64,000 bases of DNA. Origin: JAJCZZ01 sp964569085. Its GTDB lineage: Bacteria; Gemmatimonadota; Gemmatimonadetes; Longimicrobiales; Gaopeijiaceae. Below, piece after piece: positions 1-8,703 of this stretch. The stretch spans positions 1 to 64,000 of the forward strand of contig CAZMTA010000006.1 in assembly GCA_964569085.1 (NCBI GenBank), in the 5' to 3' direction. The notes below the pieces were generated by a model, which saw nothing but the letters and a program-made list of their open reading frames with translations, did not search any database and had not been told where the DNA came from. Position 1 is the stretch's first letter. Each line of letters starts with the position of its first letter. The position numbers were made by a program, and so were the translations under genes.

Positions 1-54
1 GACGAGACCCACCGGGTGGAGACGCTGGGAGGGCTGGAGGTGGCGAGCTTCTAG
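1..54 (+). CDS. 3' end of an unidentified plus-strand gene (partial)
   Basis: The first 17 codons of the window are open in one plus frame and end in TAG at 52-54; the C-terminal residues read HRVETLGGLEVASF. This looks like the tail of a gene that begins before the window. Too little is visible to assign a family. It is convergent with the HIRAN-like gene that follows. The call rests only on an open frame and a stop, so it may be chance. Confidence 0.3.
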   Translation, partial: DETHRVETLGGLEVASF

Positions 55-85
55 GCGGCAGGCCGCCCGGCCGTCCCGCCCCTCC

Positions 86-478
86 TCAGGCCGCCTCGGC
101 CACCCGGCAGTCCACCCGCAGCACCAGGCGTCGCCACGACGGCGTCTCCCGACCCCCCACCGTCAGCGCCACCGCTTCGGCGTGCCCCCCGTCCCGGAGC
201 CAGGGCCAGAGCCACGCGGCGATCTCCGGCGGGAGGTGCCCCACCGGGTCCCCGGTGCGGGTGTGGAGCCACACCCCGGGATCGTCCTGCCCCGGCGGGT
301 CCGGGACAACCTGGAGGAGGTCGCCCGCCTGGAGCTCTTCGAGGAGGCGGGCCCGATCCGCGAAGACGATGCCGTGGACCGTGGCGCGGAAGCGTGGGGG
401 CTGGCCGTCGGGAAAGGGAGGCGGGTCGTAGGACATGCCCTCGGGGGGACGGGGAGAGGGGTGGGCCCGGTGGTTCAC
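86..478 (-). CDS. stand-alone HIRAN-like domain protein
   Basis: This 130-residue protein is nearly a single domain. Residues about 33-125 follow the HIRAN pattern: a VHGIVF strand, an 'LLEELQAGD' helix and turn, a 'PGVWL' strand, and 'GDPVGHLPPEIAAWL', which matches the conserved 'VGYLP.E.A..L' core. HIRAN domains bind DNA ends or damaged DNA in HLTF/Rad5-type helicases, and small stand-alone versions occur in bacteria. The start could be the GTG at 478 or the ATG at 436; neither has a well-spaced Shine-Dalgarno, and the domain is intact either way. It is divergent from the cysteine desulfurase gene. The family call is from pattern only. Confidence 0.6.
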   Translation of the reverse strand: MNHRAHPSPRPPEGMSYDPPPFPDGQPPRFRATVHGIVFADRARLLEELQAGDLLQVVPDPPGQDDPGVWLHTRTGDPVGHLPPEIAAWLWPWLRDGGHAEAVALTVGGRETPSWRRLVLRVDCRVAEAA

Positions 479-531
479 GAAGCCCGTCGGAGCATTAAGT
501 TAGGGTCTCTCGTCCACATCGGTACCGCACT

Positions 532-1689
532 ATGGATCCCATCTACCTCGACCACGCCGCAACCACGCCCGTCCGGGACGAGGTCCGCGCGGCCATGGAC
601 CCCTATCTCCACCAGTGCTTCGGCAACCCGTCGAGCACCCACAAGTGGGGCCGGGAGGCCGCCGCGGCCCTGGCCGAGGCCCGGCACACGGTGGCGGATC
701 TCCTCGGCGCGCGCTTCACGGAGATCTGCTTCACCCGGGGCGGGACCGAGTCGGACAACATGGCGGTGCGCGGCCGCACCCGCTTCCTGGCCGACGACGG
801 GGAGACGCCCACCGTCGTGACCACCGCCATCGAGCACAAGGCCGTGCTGGAGGCCGCCTGCGACGCCGCCGACGACGTGGGCGGCGAGGTCGTGGTCCTG
901 GACGTGGCCCCCGACGGCTCCGTGGACGAGGACGCCCTCGACGAGGCCCTGGCCCGGGGTCCGGCCATGGTCTCCACCATGTGGGTCAACAACGAGACGG
1001 GGCTGATCCTGGACGTGCCCGGCATCGCGCGACGCGTGCGGGACGCCGGCGCCTCCATGCACACCGACGCCGTGCAGGCCATGGGCAAGCTCCCGGTGCG
1101 CGTCGACGAGGTCCCCGTGGACCTCCTCACCGTCACGGGCCACAAGGTCTACGGCCCCAAGAGCACCGGCGCGCTCTTCGTCCGCGAGGGCGTGGAGCTC
1201 GCCCCCCTCCTCTGTGGCGGAGGACAGGAGCGGAGCCTCCGCCCCGGAACCGAGGACGTGGCCGGCGCGGTGGGCCTGGCCACCGCCCTCCGCCTGGCGG
1301 TGGAGGAGCGGGAGCAGGAGTCCCGGCGGCTCGAGGCGCTCCGGGACGACCTGGAGGCGGGGCTCGCGGCGGCGCTGGACGACCTGCGGGTGAACGCCGG
1401 CGAGGCCCGGCGGGCGCCCCACGTCTCCTCGATCTCCCTGGACGGCGTGGATCCCCGGAGCCTCCTCATGTCGCTCGACCTGGAGGGGCTCGCCGTGTCC
1501 GGCGGCTCCGCCTGCCAGAGCGGGAGCACCGGGGGCAGCCACGTGATCCGCGCCCTCTACGGCGAGAACGGCCCCCGGGCCACGGTGCGCTTCTCCCTGG
1601 GCCACGCCACGGACCGCACCGCGGTGGACCGGGCCGTGGAGGTCACCACCGCCGTGGTGCGGCGGCTGAGGAGCGGCGCCCCGGTATGA
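532..1689 (+). CDS. cysteine desulfurase (NifS/IscS family)
   Basis: This PLP enzyme of 385 residues takes sulfur from cysteine as a persulfide for tRNA thiolation or Fe-S clusters. The start 'YLDHAATTP' is the family signature. The PLP lysine is K205 in 'TGHKVYGPKS', H103 lies in 'IEHKAVL', and the catalytic cysteine is C328 in 'SGGSACQSGS', on the longer mobile loop typical of IscS/NifS rather than SufS. Its stop overlaps the mnmA start (ATGA), so sulfur delivery to MnmA is the likely main role, as with YrvO-MnmA in Bacillus. No clear Shine-Dalgarno precedes the ATG, so the start rests on the N-terminal match to the family. Confidence 0.95.
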   Translation: MDPIYLDHAATTPVRDEVRAAMDPYLHQCFGNPSSTHKWGREAAAALAEARHTVADLLGARFTEICFTRGGTESDNMAVRGRTRFLADDGETPTVVTTAIEHKAVLEAACDAADDVGGEVVVLDVAPDGSVDEDALDEALARGPAMVSTMWVNNETGLILDVPGIARRVRDAGASMHTDAVQAMGKLPVRVDEVPVDLLTVTGHKVYGPKSTGALFVREGVELAPLLCGGGQERSLRPGTEDVAGAVGLATALRLAVEEREQESRRLEALRDDLEAGLAAALDDLRVNAGEARRAPHVSSISLDGVDPRSLLMSLDLEGLAVSGGSACQSGSTGGSHVIRALYGENGPRATVRFSLGHATDRTAVDRAVEVTTAVVRRLRSGAPV

Positions 1690-2786
1690 GTCGGGTCCTG
1701 GTGGCCATGTCCGGGGGCGTGGACTCCTCGGTGGCCGCCGCCCTCCTGGTCGACGCGGGCCACGAGGTGGTCGGCGTCACCATGAAGACGTTCTGCTACT
1801 CGGGCACCGCCGGCCACGCCCGGTCCTGCTGCGGGCTGGACGGCATCGCCGACGCCCGGCGGGTGGCGGTGGGGCTCGGCATCCCCCACTACGTGTTCGA
1901 CGTGGAGGAGGAGTTCACCCGGGACGTCATCGACGACTTCGTGGACGAGTACGCCCGGGGCCGCACCCCGAACCCGTGCGTCCGGTGCAACTCCAACACC
2001 AAGTTCCGGGACCTCCTGGAGCGGGGCCGCCAGCTCGAGTGCGACCGCATCGCAACCGGGCACTACGTCCGGGTGGCGGAGGGCCCCGACGGGCCGGCGC
2101 TCCTGCGGGGCCGGGACGAGGCCAAGGACCAGAGCTACTTCCTCTGGGGCCTCCCCCGGAGCATGCTCGCCTCCCTCCTCTTCCCCCTGGGCGAGCTCAC
2201 CAAGCCCGAGGTCCGCGCCCGGGCTCGGAGGCTGGAGCTGGCCACGGCGGAGAAGCCCGAGTCCCAGGAGATCTGCTTCGTCCCCACCGGGGACTACCGG
2301 GACCTCCTCAAGAAGCGCCTGGACACCCGGCACCCGGCGCTGGAGCCGGGCCCCGTGCTGGACGTCTCCGGCGCGGTCGTGGGAGAGCACGACGGGTACG
2401 CCGGCTTCACGGTGGGACAGCGGAAGGGGCTGGGCGGCGGCTTCGACGAGCCCATGTACGTGCTGGAGATCCGGGCCGAGGAGCGGGCCGTGGTGATCGG
2501 CCCCCGGGAGGAGCTCCACCGCGATCGTGTGGAGGTGGGCGAGCTGAACTGGCACGCCGCCCCGCCCCGCCCCGGCGACGCGGTCCGGGTCCAGCTCCGC
2601 TACCGGGCCCCCGCCGTGCCGGCGGAGGTCCTGGAGGCCGGGGACCGCCTGGCGCTCAGGCTCGAGACGCCGGTCGCGGCGGTCACGCCGGGCCAGTCGG
2701 CGGTGGTCTTCGAGGGCGAGCGGGTACTGGGCGGGGGGCGGATCGTCGGGGCGGCGCGGAGCGCGCCCGCTCCCGCCGGGGCCTGA
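1686..2786 (+). CDS. mnmA: tRNA-specific 2-thiouridylase MnmA
   Basis: MnmA makes 2-thiouridine at wobble position 34 of Lys, Glu and Gln tRNAs, using ATP and persulfide sulfur. The protein is 366 residues. The PP-loop 'SGGVDSS' is at residues 9-15, the first catalytic cysteine is C98 in 'NPCVRCN', and the second lies in 'ESQEICFVPTGDY'. 'TGHYVR' and the 'VGQRKGLG' region of the central domain are also present. It starts inside the desulfurase stop codon, which implies coupled translation. Nothing is missing compared with the family's usual length of about 360-370. Confidence 0.97.
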   Translation: MSRVLVAMSGGVDSSVAAALLVDAGHEVVGVTMKTFCYSGTAGHARSCCGLDGIADARRVAVGLGIPHYVFDVEEEFTRDVIDDFVDEYARGRTPNPCVRCNSNTKFRDLLERGRQLECDRIATGHYVRVAEGPDGPALLRGRDEAKDQSYFLWGLPRSMLASLLFPLGELTKPEVRARARRLELATAEKPESQEICFVPTGDYRDLLKKRLDTRHPALEPGPVLDVSGAVVGEHDGYAGFTVGQRKGLGGGFDEPMYVLEIRAEERAVVIGPREELHRDRVEVGELNWHAAPPRPGDAVRVQLRYRAPAVPAEVLEAGDRLALRLETPVAAVTPGQSAVVFEGERVLGGGRIVGAARSAPAPAGA

Positions 2787-2810
2787 GGCCCTCGACGCCC
2801 CCCGGGGCGC

Positions 2811-3977
2811 TCAGTGCTTGAGGCCCGAGGCCTCGGCGAACGCCTCCATCTTCTGCTGCTCCTCCTCGGACAGCTCGTCGGGGACCTCGACACGCACCTC
2901 GACGTACTGGTCGCCCACCCGGTCCGCCTTCTCCACCCCCTGGCCCCGGATCCGGAACTTGGTCCCGGTCTGGGTGCCGGAGGGGATGCGCAGCACGACC
3001 TTCTTCCCGGAGATGGTGCGCACCCGGATCTTCGAGCCGAGGGTGGCCTGCACCACGTTGATGGGCACGGTGACGTGCACGTCCAGCCCCTCCCGGCGGA
3101 AGAACCGGTGGGGCTTCACCTTGAAGGTGATGACCAGATCGCCGGGCGGGCCTCCGCCCCGGCCCCGCTCGCCCTGGCCGGACAGGCGCACCTTGCTCCC
3201 GGTGTCGGTACCGGCCGGGACGTTGATGGACAGGGTGCGCTGCTGGCGCACCGTCCCCCGGCCGTCGCACGACGGGCAGGGCTCCTCGGGGATCGTGCCC
3301 CGACCGAAGCAGGCAGGGCACGGTCGCTTCACCGCGAAGCCGCCCTGACCGAAGGAGACGTTCCCCGTCCCGTTGCACTCCCCGCACCGCCGGAGGGAGG
3401 TGCCGGGCCTGGCTCCGCTTCCGCCGCAGGTCGCGCACTCCTCGGTGATGGCGACCTGGACGGAGATCTTCCCGCCCCGCGCCGCCGTCAGGAAGGGCAC
3501 CTCCACGACGTACTCCACGTTCTGACCCTTGGCCCGTCCGCCGGGGCGAGCGCCGGCCGCGCCCCCCGGCTCCGCCCGCTGCCCCCGCCGGCCCATGTCG
3601 AAGAGCGAGGAGAACAGGTCGGAGATGTTGCCGAACCCGCCGCCCATGTCCTCGAAGGAGAACTCCTGGCCGCCCGGGTGGCCGCCGGGGCGGCCCCCGG
3701 GGCCGGGACGGGGGCCCCCGCCCCGCCGGCCGCCTCCGCCGAAGCCGAAGGCGCCCATGCGGCGCATCTGGTCGTACTTCTTCCGCTTCTCCGGGTCGGA
3801 CAGGACCGAGTAGGCCTCGCCGATCTCCTTGAAGCGGTCCGCCGCGGCGGGGTCGTCCGCGTTGGCGTCGGGGTGGTACTTCTTGGCGAGCTTGCGGTAC
3901 GCCTTCTTGATCTCGTCGGCCTCGGCCTTCTCGGAGACGCCGAGGATCTCGTAGAAGTCCTTCGTGGCACCGGCCAT
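2811..3977 (-). CDS. dnaJ: chaperone DnaJ (Hsp40)
   Basis: This Hsp40 co-chaperone of 388 residues stimulates DnaK ATPase and hands it unfolded clients. The J-domain is at residues 6-70 with the HPD triad at 35-37. A Gly/Phe-rich stretch follows at about 77-125. Four complete zinc-binding CxxCxGxG repeats lie at 181-188, 198-205, 220-227 and 234-241, then the C-terminal client-binding and dimer domains. It is a type I DnaJ with nothing missing. It follows grpE by 13 nt on the same strand. dnaK is not in the window. Confidence 0.97.
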   Translation of the reverse strand: MAGATKDFYEILGVSEKAEADEIKKAYRKLAKKYHPDANADDPAAADRFKEIGEAYSVLSDPEKRKKYDQMRRMGAFGFGGGGRRGGGPRPGPGGRPGGHPGGQEFSFEDMGGGFGNISDLFSSLFDMGRRGQRAEPGGAAGARPGGRAKGQNVEYVVEVPFLTAARGGKISVQVAITEECATCGGSGARPGTSLRRCGECNGTGNVSFGQGGFAVKRPCPACFGRGTIPEEPCPSCDGRGTVRQQRTLSINVPAGTDTGSKVRLSGQGERGRGGGPPGDLVITFKVKPHRFFRREGLDVHVTVPINVVQATLGSKIRVRTISGKKVVLRIPSGTQTGTKFRIRGQGVEKADRVGDQYVEVRVEVPDELSEEEQQKMEAFAEASGLKH

Positions 3978-3990
3978 GGCTCCGCCCGCC

Positions 3991-4557
3991 TCAGCCGCCG
4001 TGCTTGTGGACGCTCACCCGGGACGGCCGGACGAGCCTGCCCTTGAAGGCGTAGCCCTTCTGGAAGACCTGGGCGACGGTGTCGTCCTCGTCCTCGGCGT
4101 CCACGGGCACGCGCATCATGGCCTCCATGCGCTCCGGGTCGAAGGCCTCGCCGGGCTCGGGCTCCAGCACCTCGGCCCCCGCGTCCTGGAGGGTGCGCAC
4201 GAACTTCCGCTCCACCAGGTCGATCCCCTCCATGATGCTCTCCACGGAGGCCGTCTCGAGTTCGAGGGCCGCCACCCGCTGGAGGTCGTCGAGCACGTCC
4301 AGGAGGTGGCCCACCAGGTCGGCCTGGGCCCGGGACCAGGTGTCGAGCCGCTCCTGCTCCACCCGGCGACGGTAGTTGTTGAACTCGGCGGCCAGGCGGA
4401 GGTGCCGGTCGTTGAGCTCGTCCAACTCGTCCCGGAGAGCGGGAATCTCCGCGTCCGGGGCGTCGCCGGACACGCCGTCCCCGGCGTCGTCCCGGACCTC
4501 CCCCTCCTCGGGGGACTCCTCGCGGGCGGTCTCGGTATCCATCTCTGCGTCTCCCAT
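3991..4557 (-). CDS. grpE: nucleotide exchange factor GrpE
   Basis: GrpE releases ADP from DnaK. The open frame extends further upstream, but the ATG at 4557 is preceded by AGGAGAT at a good distance, giving a 188-residue protein. An acidic, disordered N-terminus (about residues 1-55) leads into the long coiled-coil helix ('LRDELDELNDRHLRLAAEFNNYRRR'-like region), and the C-terminal beta wing has the typical 'VFQKGY.FKGRLVRPSRV' ending. It is the first gene of a grpE-dnaJ pair. An inverted repeat and a sigma32-like sequence lie upstream (see the regulatory entry). Confidence 0.93.
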   Translation of the reverse strand: MGDAEMDTETAREESPEEGEVRDDAGDGVSGDAPDAEIPALRDELDELNDRHLRLAAEFNNYRRRVEQERLDTWSRAQADLVGHLLDVLDDLQRVAALELETASVESIMEGIDLVERKFVRTLQDAGAEVLEPEPGEAFDPERMEAMMRVPVDAEDEDDTVAQVFQKGYAFKGRLVRPSRVSVHKHGG

Positions 4558-4631
4558 CAGATCTCCTGCTGCGGCCCGCCAGCGGGCCGGTTGGCTCGGT
4601 GCGCTCCCTACGGATCCCGGGGCGCGATGGT

Positions 4632-4686
4632 TCTCCCCCGGGAATCGGCGGTATGGGAACATACCATCGGGCGGGGGCTGGGTTCA
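4632..4686 (-). promoter_or_regulatory. possible heat-shock promoter and operator of grpE-dnaJ
   Basis: On the minus strand CCTGAA is followed after 11 nt by CCCGAT, which resembles the sigma32 consensus CTTGAA-N11-15-CCCCAT with one mismatch in each half. A perfect inverted repeat GGTATG-GGAA-CATACC at 4650-4665 follows it directly. There is no CIRCE element (TTAGCACTC-N9-GAGTGCTAA). Control by sigma32 or by an unknown repressor is an inference from these short matches. Confidence 0.3.
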
Positions 4687-5985
4687 GGCCCCGCCGTCCG
4701 TCCCGTCGTCCAGGCGGCCCTCGAGGAGGCGCAGGAGGAGCGCCACGGCCGCCTGGGCCGACCGCTCCCGCACCTCCCGGCGATCGCCGGGAACACGCTC
4801 GAGGCGGCTCACCGTCCGCCCCTCCAGCGTCGCGGCGATCCAGACCGTCCCCACCGGCTTCTCCGCGGTCCCGCCGTCCGGGCCGGCCACCCCGGTGATG
4901 CCGACGCCCGCCGTGGCTCCGAGCGCGCGAGCGGCACCCTCCGCCATCGCCCGGGCCACCGGCTCGGAGACGGCCCCGTGGGCCGCCAGGAGGTCCGGAT
5001 CCACGCCCAGCAGGGATTCCTTGGCCTCGTTGGCGTAGGCCACGATCCCCCCGGGGAAGACGTCGGAGGCTCCGGCCCGGTCGGTGAGGCGCTTGGCCAC
5101 GAGCCCGCCGGTGCAGCTCTCCGCCGTCGCCACCGTGTGGCCGCCGCGGCGCAGCGCCCGGGAGAGCGCCCCCACCAGGTCCCCGTCCTCCGACTCGTAG
5201 CGCCACGGGCCCACCACGGGCGCCAGCGCCTCCTCGATCCGGTCGAACCAGCGCCGGGCCTCGGGCTCCTCGACGCCCCGGGCCGTGAGGCGGATGTCCA
5301 CGCCGACGGGATCGGGAAGGAAGGCCAGCGTCACCGGCCCCGTGTCCTCGGGCAGGACGCCGTCCACGCGCTCGGACAGGAGGGACTCGGGAATGCCCGT
5401 GGTGTGGAGGGTGCGGAGGTGCACCGGCGGGAGGCGGCCTCCGAGCCATTCCCCCAGCAGCTCCTCCAGCGTGCCCTCCACGATCCCCTGGAGCTCCCGG
5501 GGCGGACCCGGGAGGAGGAGGACGTGGCGGCCGCCCCCGGCCTCCAGGGCCAGCCCCGGCGCCGTGCCCCGGGGGTTCGCCAGGATGCGCGCCCCCTCGG
5601 GAACCTGGGCGACCCGCCGGTTGGGGCCGGGGAGCTCGTCCACGCCCCGGTCCCGGAACTTCTTCCGGATGCGCTCCAGGATGCCCTCGTCCTCGTGGAG
5701 GGGGCGTCCCAGGAGGGAGGCCACGGCGTCCCGGGTGAGGTCGTCGGGCGTGGGGCCCAGGCCTCCGGTCACGACGACCAGGTCGGCCACCTCCAGCGCG
5801 GCGGTCACCGCGTCCTGGATGTGGGCCTCGACGTCCCCCACGGTCCAGCGCCGGGCCACGGGGAGGCCGTGGCGCGCGAGCCACCGGCCCAGCCACGCCG
5901 CGTTGGTGTCGGTGGTCTCGCCCAGGAGGAGCTCGTCCCCCACGGCCACCACGGCCGAGGCGGGTTCCCGGGGGGGCTCAGCCAC
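4684..5985 (-). CDS. cinA: CinA family protein (NMN amidohydrolase / ADP-ribose pyrophosphatase-like)
   Basis: This is a full-length two-domain CinA of 433 residues. The N-terminal molybdopterin-binding-like domain has 'GDELLLGETTDTNAAWLG' and 'VVTGGLGPTPDDLTRD', which in the family carries COG1058 pyrophosphatase activity. The C-terminal PncC-type domain has 'ATAESCTGGLVAKRLTD' and 'GITGVAGPDGGTAEKPVGTVW'; it deamidates nicotinamide mononucleotide in NAD recycling. It lies between pgsA and grpE, and pgsA-cinA adjacency is common in bacteria. Competence-related naming is historical, and no competence genes are seen here. Confidence 0.93.
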   Translation of the reverse strand: MAEPPREPASAVVAVGDELLLGETTDTNAAWLGRWLARHGLPVARRWTVGDVEAHIQDAVTAALEVADLVVVTGGLGPTPDDLTRDAVASLLGRPLHEDEGILERIRKKFRDRGVDELPGPNRRVAQVPEGARILANPRGTAPGLALEAGGGRHVLLLPGPPRELQGIVEGTLEELLGEWLGGRLPPVHLRTLHTTGIPESLLSERVDGVLPEDTGPVTLAFLPDPVGVDIRLTARGVEEPEARRWFDRIEEALAPVVGPWRYESEDGDLVGALSRALRRGGHTVATAESCTGGLVAKRLTDRAGASDVFPGGIVAYANEAKESLLGVDPDLLAAHGAVSEPVARAMAEGAARALGATAGVGITGVAGPDGGTAEKPVGTVWIAATLEGRTVSRLERVPGDRREVRERSAQAAVALLLRLLEGRLDDGTDGGA

Positions 5986-6009
5986 GGGCGGGCGCCCGCA
6001 CCCCCGCCC

Positions 6010-6654
6010 TCACGACCGCAGCCCCAGGAGGGACCGGTAGCGCCACAGGTAGTCCAGCATGCTGTAGACCGTGAGCACCAGCGCCGCGGCCAACGTCACC
6101 CCCACCACCAGGCGGTGGAGGAAGCTCCACCCCGTCCACAGGGCGCCGTCCCAGCCCCGGGACGTGGCCACGCGCAGGAGGGGCCACCAAAGGAGGAGCC
6201 CGCCGGTGAAGATGGACTGGGAGAGCGTCTTCTGCTTTCCGGCCGCTCCGGCGGCGATCACCACGCCCTTCCGGGCGGCGTAGCTGCGGAAGCCGGTGAT
6301 GAAGATCTCCCGGCCCAGGATCACCGCCAGGACCCACATGGGCATGGGGCCCCACCACGGGATCGTCTCCGCCTCGACCCCGCGGTGCGAGATCAGGTAG
6401 AAGGGGATCCAGGTGGACGCCAGGAGGAGCTTGTCCGCCAGGGGATCCAGCAGCTTCCCCATGTCCGTGACCAGGCCGTGCTTCCGGGCCAGGTAGCCGT
6501 CCCACACGTCGGACAGGCCCGCCGCCACGTAGAGGCCGAAGGCGCCGAAACGGGCACCGACGCCGCTGGCCAGGGCCAGGAAGAAGAGCACCGGGCAGAC
6601 GAGGATCCGCGCGACGGTGATGACGTTGGGGAGGTTCAGGCGGTCACCCGACAC
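6010..6654 (-). CDS. pgsA: CDP-diacylglycerol-glycerol-3-phosphate 3-phosphatidyltransferase
   Basis: This integral membrane enzyme makes phosphatidylglycerophosphate, the committed step to phosphatidylglycerol and cardiolipin. The 214-residue protein carries the complete CDP-alcohol phosphotransferase motif D52-G53-x2-A-R-x8-G66-x3-D70-x3-D74. Several hydrophobic helices follow. It starts 12 nt after the mglA stop and precedes cinA. Other CDP-alcohol transferases (pssA, cls-type) share the motif; the length, N-terminus ('NLPNVITVARI') and pgsA-cinA context favour PgsA. Confidence 0.92.
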   Translation of the reverse strand: MSGDRLNLPNVITVARILVCPVLFFLALASGVGARFGAFGLYVAAGLSDVWDGYLARKHGLVTDMGKLLDPLADKLLLASTWIPFYLISHRGVEAETIPWWGPMPMWVLAVILGREIFITGFRSYAARKGVVIAAGAAGKQKTLSQSIFTGGLLLWWPLLRVATSRGWDGALWTGWSFLHRLVVGVTLAAALVLTVYSMLDYLWRYRSLLGLRS

Positions 6655-6666
6655 GGGCGCTCCCCC

Positions 6667-7245
<579 letters not shown>

Positions 7246-7429
7246 GGGTCGACGCTACCTCCCTTCGGGGTCGGAGATGAGATCCACTGGGCCTCCGGAG
7301 GCCGCGGGCTGGGGGGGATGGGACGTGGCTGGACCCCTGGAGGGTCGAGCGGAACGTAAAGTCGGGGGGTGGGGGCGTGCAGGCAAGGCTGCGTCGCGCG
7401 GGCCGGTCCGGGTCGGAGCGGGCCCGATC

Positions 7430-7750
7430 TCAAGCGACGCCGGCGCCCGAGCGGAGCCGAGCCGCCGCGGCTTCCTCCTCCATGCGGGCCACGATGGCCC
7501 GGGCCCGGGTCCGCAGGAGCTTCCGGGGCTCCCAGGCGATGAAGTCCCGCAGCAGACGGATGTTGTCCACCGAGGCGGGCTGACGGCTCATGTGTCCGAG
7601 CGCCGCCAGGCGGCGCAGCGCCTTGGGGCTGAAGAGGTTCCGCTGGTGCCGCGAGATCTGGTCCCGGACCACCAGCGCCGCCAGGGCTCCCGCGGCGGCC
7701 GCCGCCAGCACCGTCAGTCCCGCCACCCGTATCGTTCGTCGCATCCTCAC
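7430..7750 (-). CDS. small single-pass membrane protein, unknown function
   Basis: I do not recognise this 106-residue protein. It has a basic N-terminus and one hydrophobic segment at about residues 8-28 (VAGLTVLAAAAAGALAALVV), followed by a soluble, Arg-rich helical part with no cysteines. It begins with GTG inside the recR stop codon (GTGA), so it is probably translated with recR; an ATG two codons downstream is the alternative start. A type II or signal-anchored topology with the C-terminal part outside is likely. Codon use matches its neighbours. Confidence 0.6.
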   Translation of the reverse strand: MRMRRTIRVAGLTVLAAAAAGALAALVVRDQISRHQRNLFSPKALRRLAALGHMSRQPASVDNIRLLRDFIAWEPRKLLRTRARAIVARMEEEAAAARLRSGAGVA

Positions 7751-8340
7751 ATCTCCCTGCGGCCCGACAGCGCTTCGGCGATGGTCGTTCCGTCCACGTA
7801 CTCCAGGTCGCTGCCCACGGGAATGCCACGCGCCAGGCGCGTCACCCGCGGCCCCAGGGGACGGATCTCCTCTTCAAGGTACACGGCCGTGGCCTCGCCT
7901 TCCACGCTGGCGTTGGTGGCCACGATGACCTCCTGGATCTCTCCGTTCGAAGCCCGGATCCGCTCCAGGAGGAGGGGCACGTTGAGCTCCTCCGGCCCGA
8001 TGCCGTCGAGGGGCGAGAGGTGCCCTCCCAGGACGTGGAAGAGCCCGCGGAACTGACCGGTGCGCTCGATGGCGCCGACCTCGAAGGCCTCTTCCACCAC
8101 GCACAGGACCGTGCCGTCCCGGCGGGGGTTCGTGCAGATCTCGCAGCGCTCGTGCTCGGAGAAGTTCCCGCACACCTCGCAGGGGCGGATACGCTCCGCG
8201 ACCTCGGTGAGAGACCGGGAGAGCCTGCGGATGTCCTCCCGGGAGCCCTTCATGAGGTGGTGCACCAGCCGGAGGGCCGTCTTCGGGCCGATGCCGGGCA
8301 GGCGCGAGAACTCGCCGGTGAGCTTGTCGATCACCGACAC
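7747..8340 (-). CDS. recR: recombination mediator RecR
   Basis: RecR, with RecO and RecF, loads RecA on SSB-coated DNA at gaps. This 197-residue protein has the helix-hairpin-helix start 'LPGIGPKTALRLVHHLM', a four-cysteine zinc finger (CEVC...CEIC), a Toprim domain beginning 'TVLCVVEEAFEVGAIE', and a C-terminal 'RLARGIPVGSDLEYVDGTTIAEAL' that is nearly invariant in the family. It follows ybaB by 19 nt, the classic dnaX-ybaB-recR order. Confidence 0.97.
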   Translation of the reverse strand: MSVIDKLTGEFSRLPGIGPKTALRLVHHLMKGSREDIRRLSRSLTEVAERIRPCEVCGNFSEHERCEICTNPRRDGTVLCVVEEAFEVGAIERTGQFRGLFHVLGGHLSPLDGIGPEELNVPLLLERIRASNGEIQEVIVATNASVEGEATAVYLEEEIRPLGPRVTRLARGIPVGSDLEYVDGTTIAEALSGRREM

Positions 8341-8359
8341 GGCAGGGGCGTCCCTCGCC

Positions 8360-8692
8360 TCAGAAGAGGTTCCCGAGGCTGCCGAGCCCGGGGAGGTTGG
8401 GCATGCCGCCGGAGACCTTCCGCATCTCCTCCTCGTAGTGCTTGGAGGCCTTGGACTGGGCCTCGGAGACCGCGGCGAGGACCAGGTCCTCGAGCATCTC
8501 GACGTCGTCGGGGTCGACGCAGGTGGGATCGATGCGGATCCCTTTGACGCCCCCCTTCCCGTCCACGGTCGCCGTGACCATGCCGCCCCCGGCGGAGGCG
8601 GAGATCTTCTCCGTCTCCAGGGACTCCTGGAGCTTGTTCATCTTGGCCTGGAGCTGCTGCCCCATCTGCATGATCTGCTGGAGGTTGTTCAT
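8360..8692 (-). CDS. ybaB: YbaB/EbfC family nucleoid-associated protein
   Basis: This small DNA-binding protein belongs to the conserved dnaX-ybaB-recR cluster. The open frame extends further upstream, but the real start is the ATG at 8692, giving 110 residues beginning MNNLQQIMQMGQQLQ. The fold is recognisable: an N-terminal coiled helix, 'GGGMVTATVDGKGGVKGIRIDP', a helix 'LEDLVLAAVSEAQSKA', and a glycine-rich C-terminal tail (VSGGMPNLPGLGSLGNLF). Family members dimerise and bind DNA. It starts 11 nt after dnaX ends. Confidence 0.93.
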   Translation of the reverse strand: MNNLQQIMQMGQQLQAKMNKLQESLETEKISASAGGGMVTATVDGKGGVKGIRIDPTCVDPDDVEMLEDLVLAAVSEAQSKASKHYEEEMRKVSGGMPNLPGLGSLGNLF

Positions 8693-8703
8693 CGTGTCCG
8701 TGG

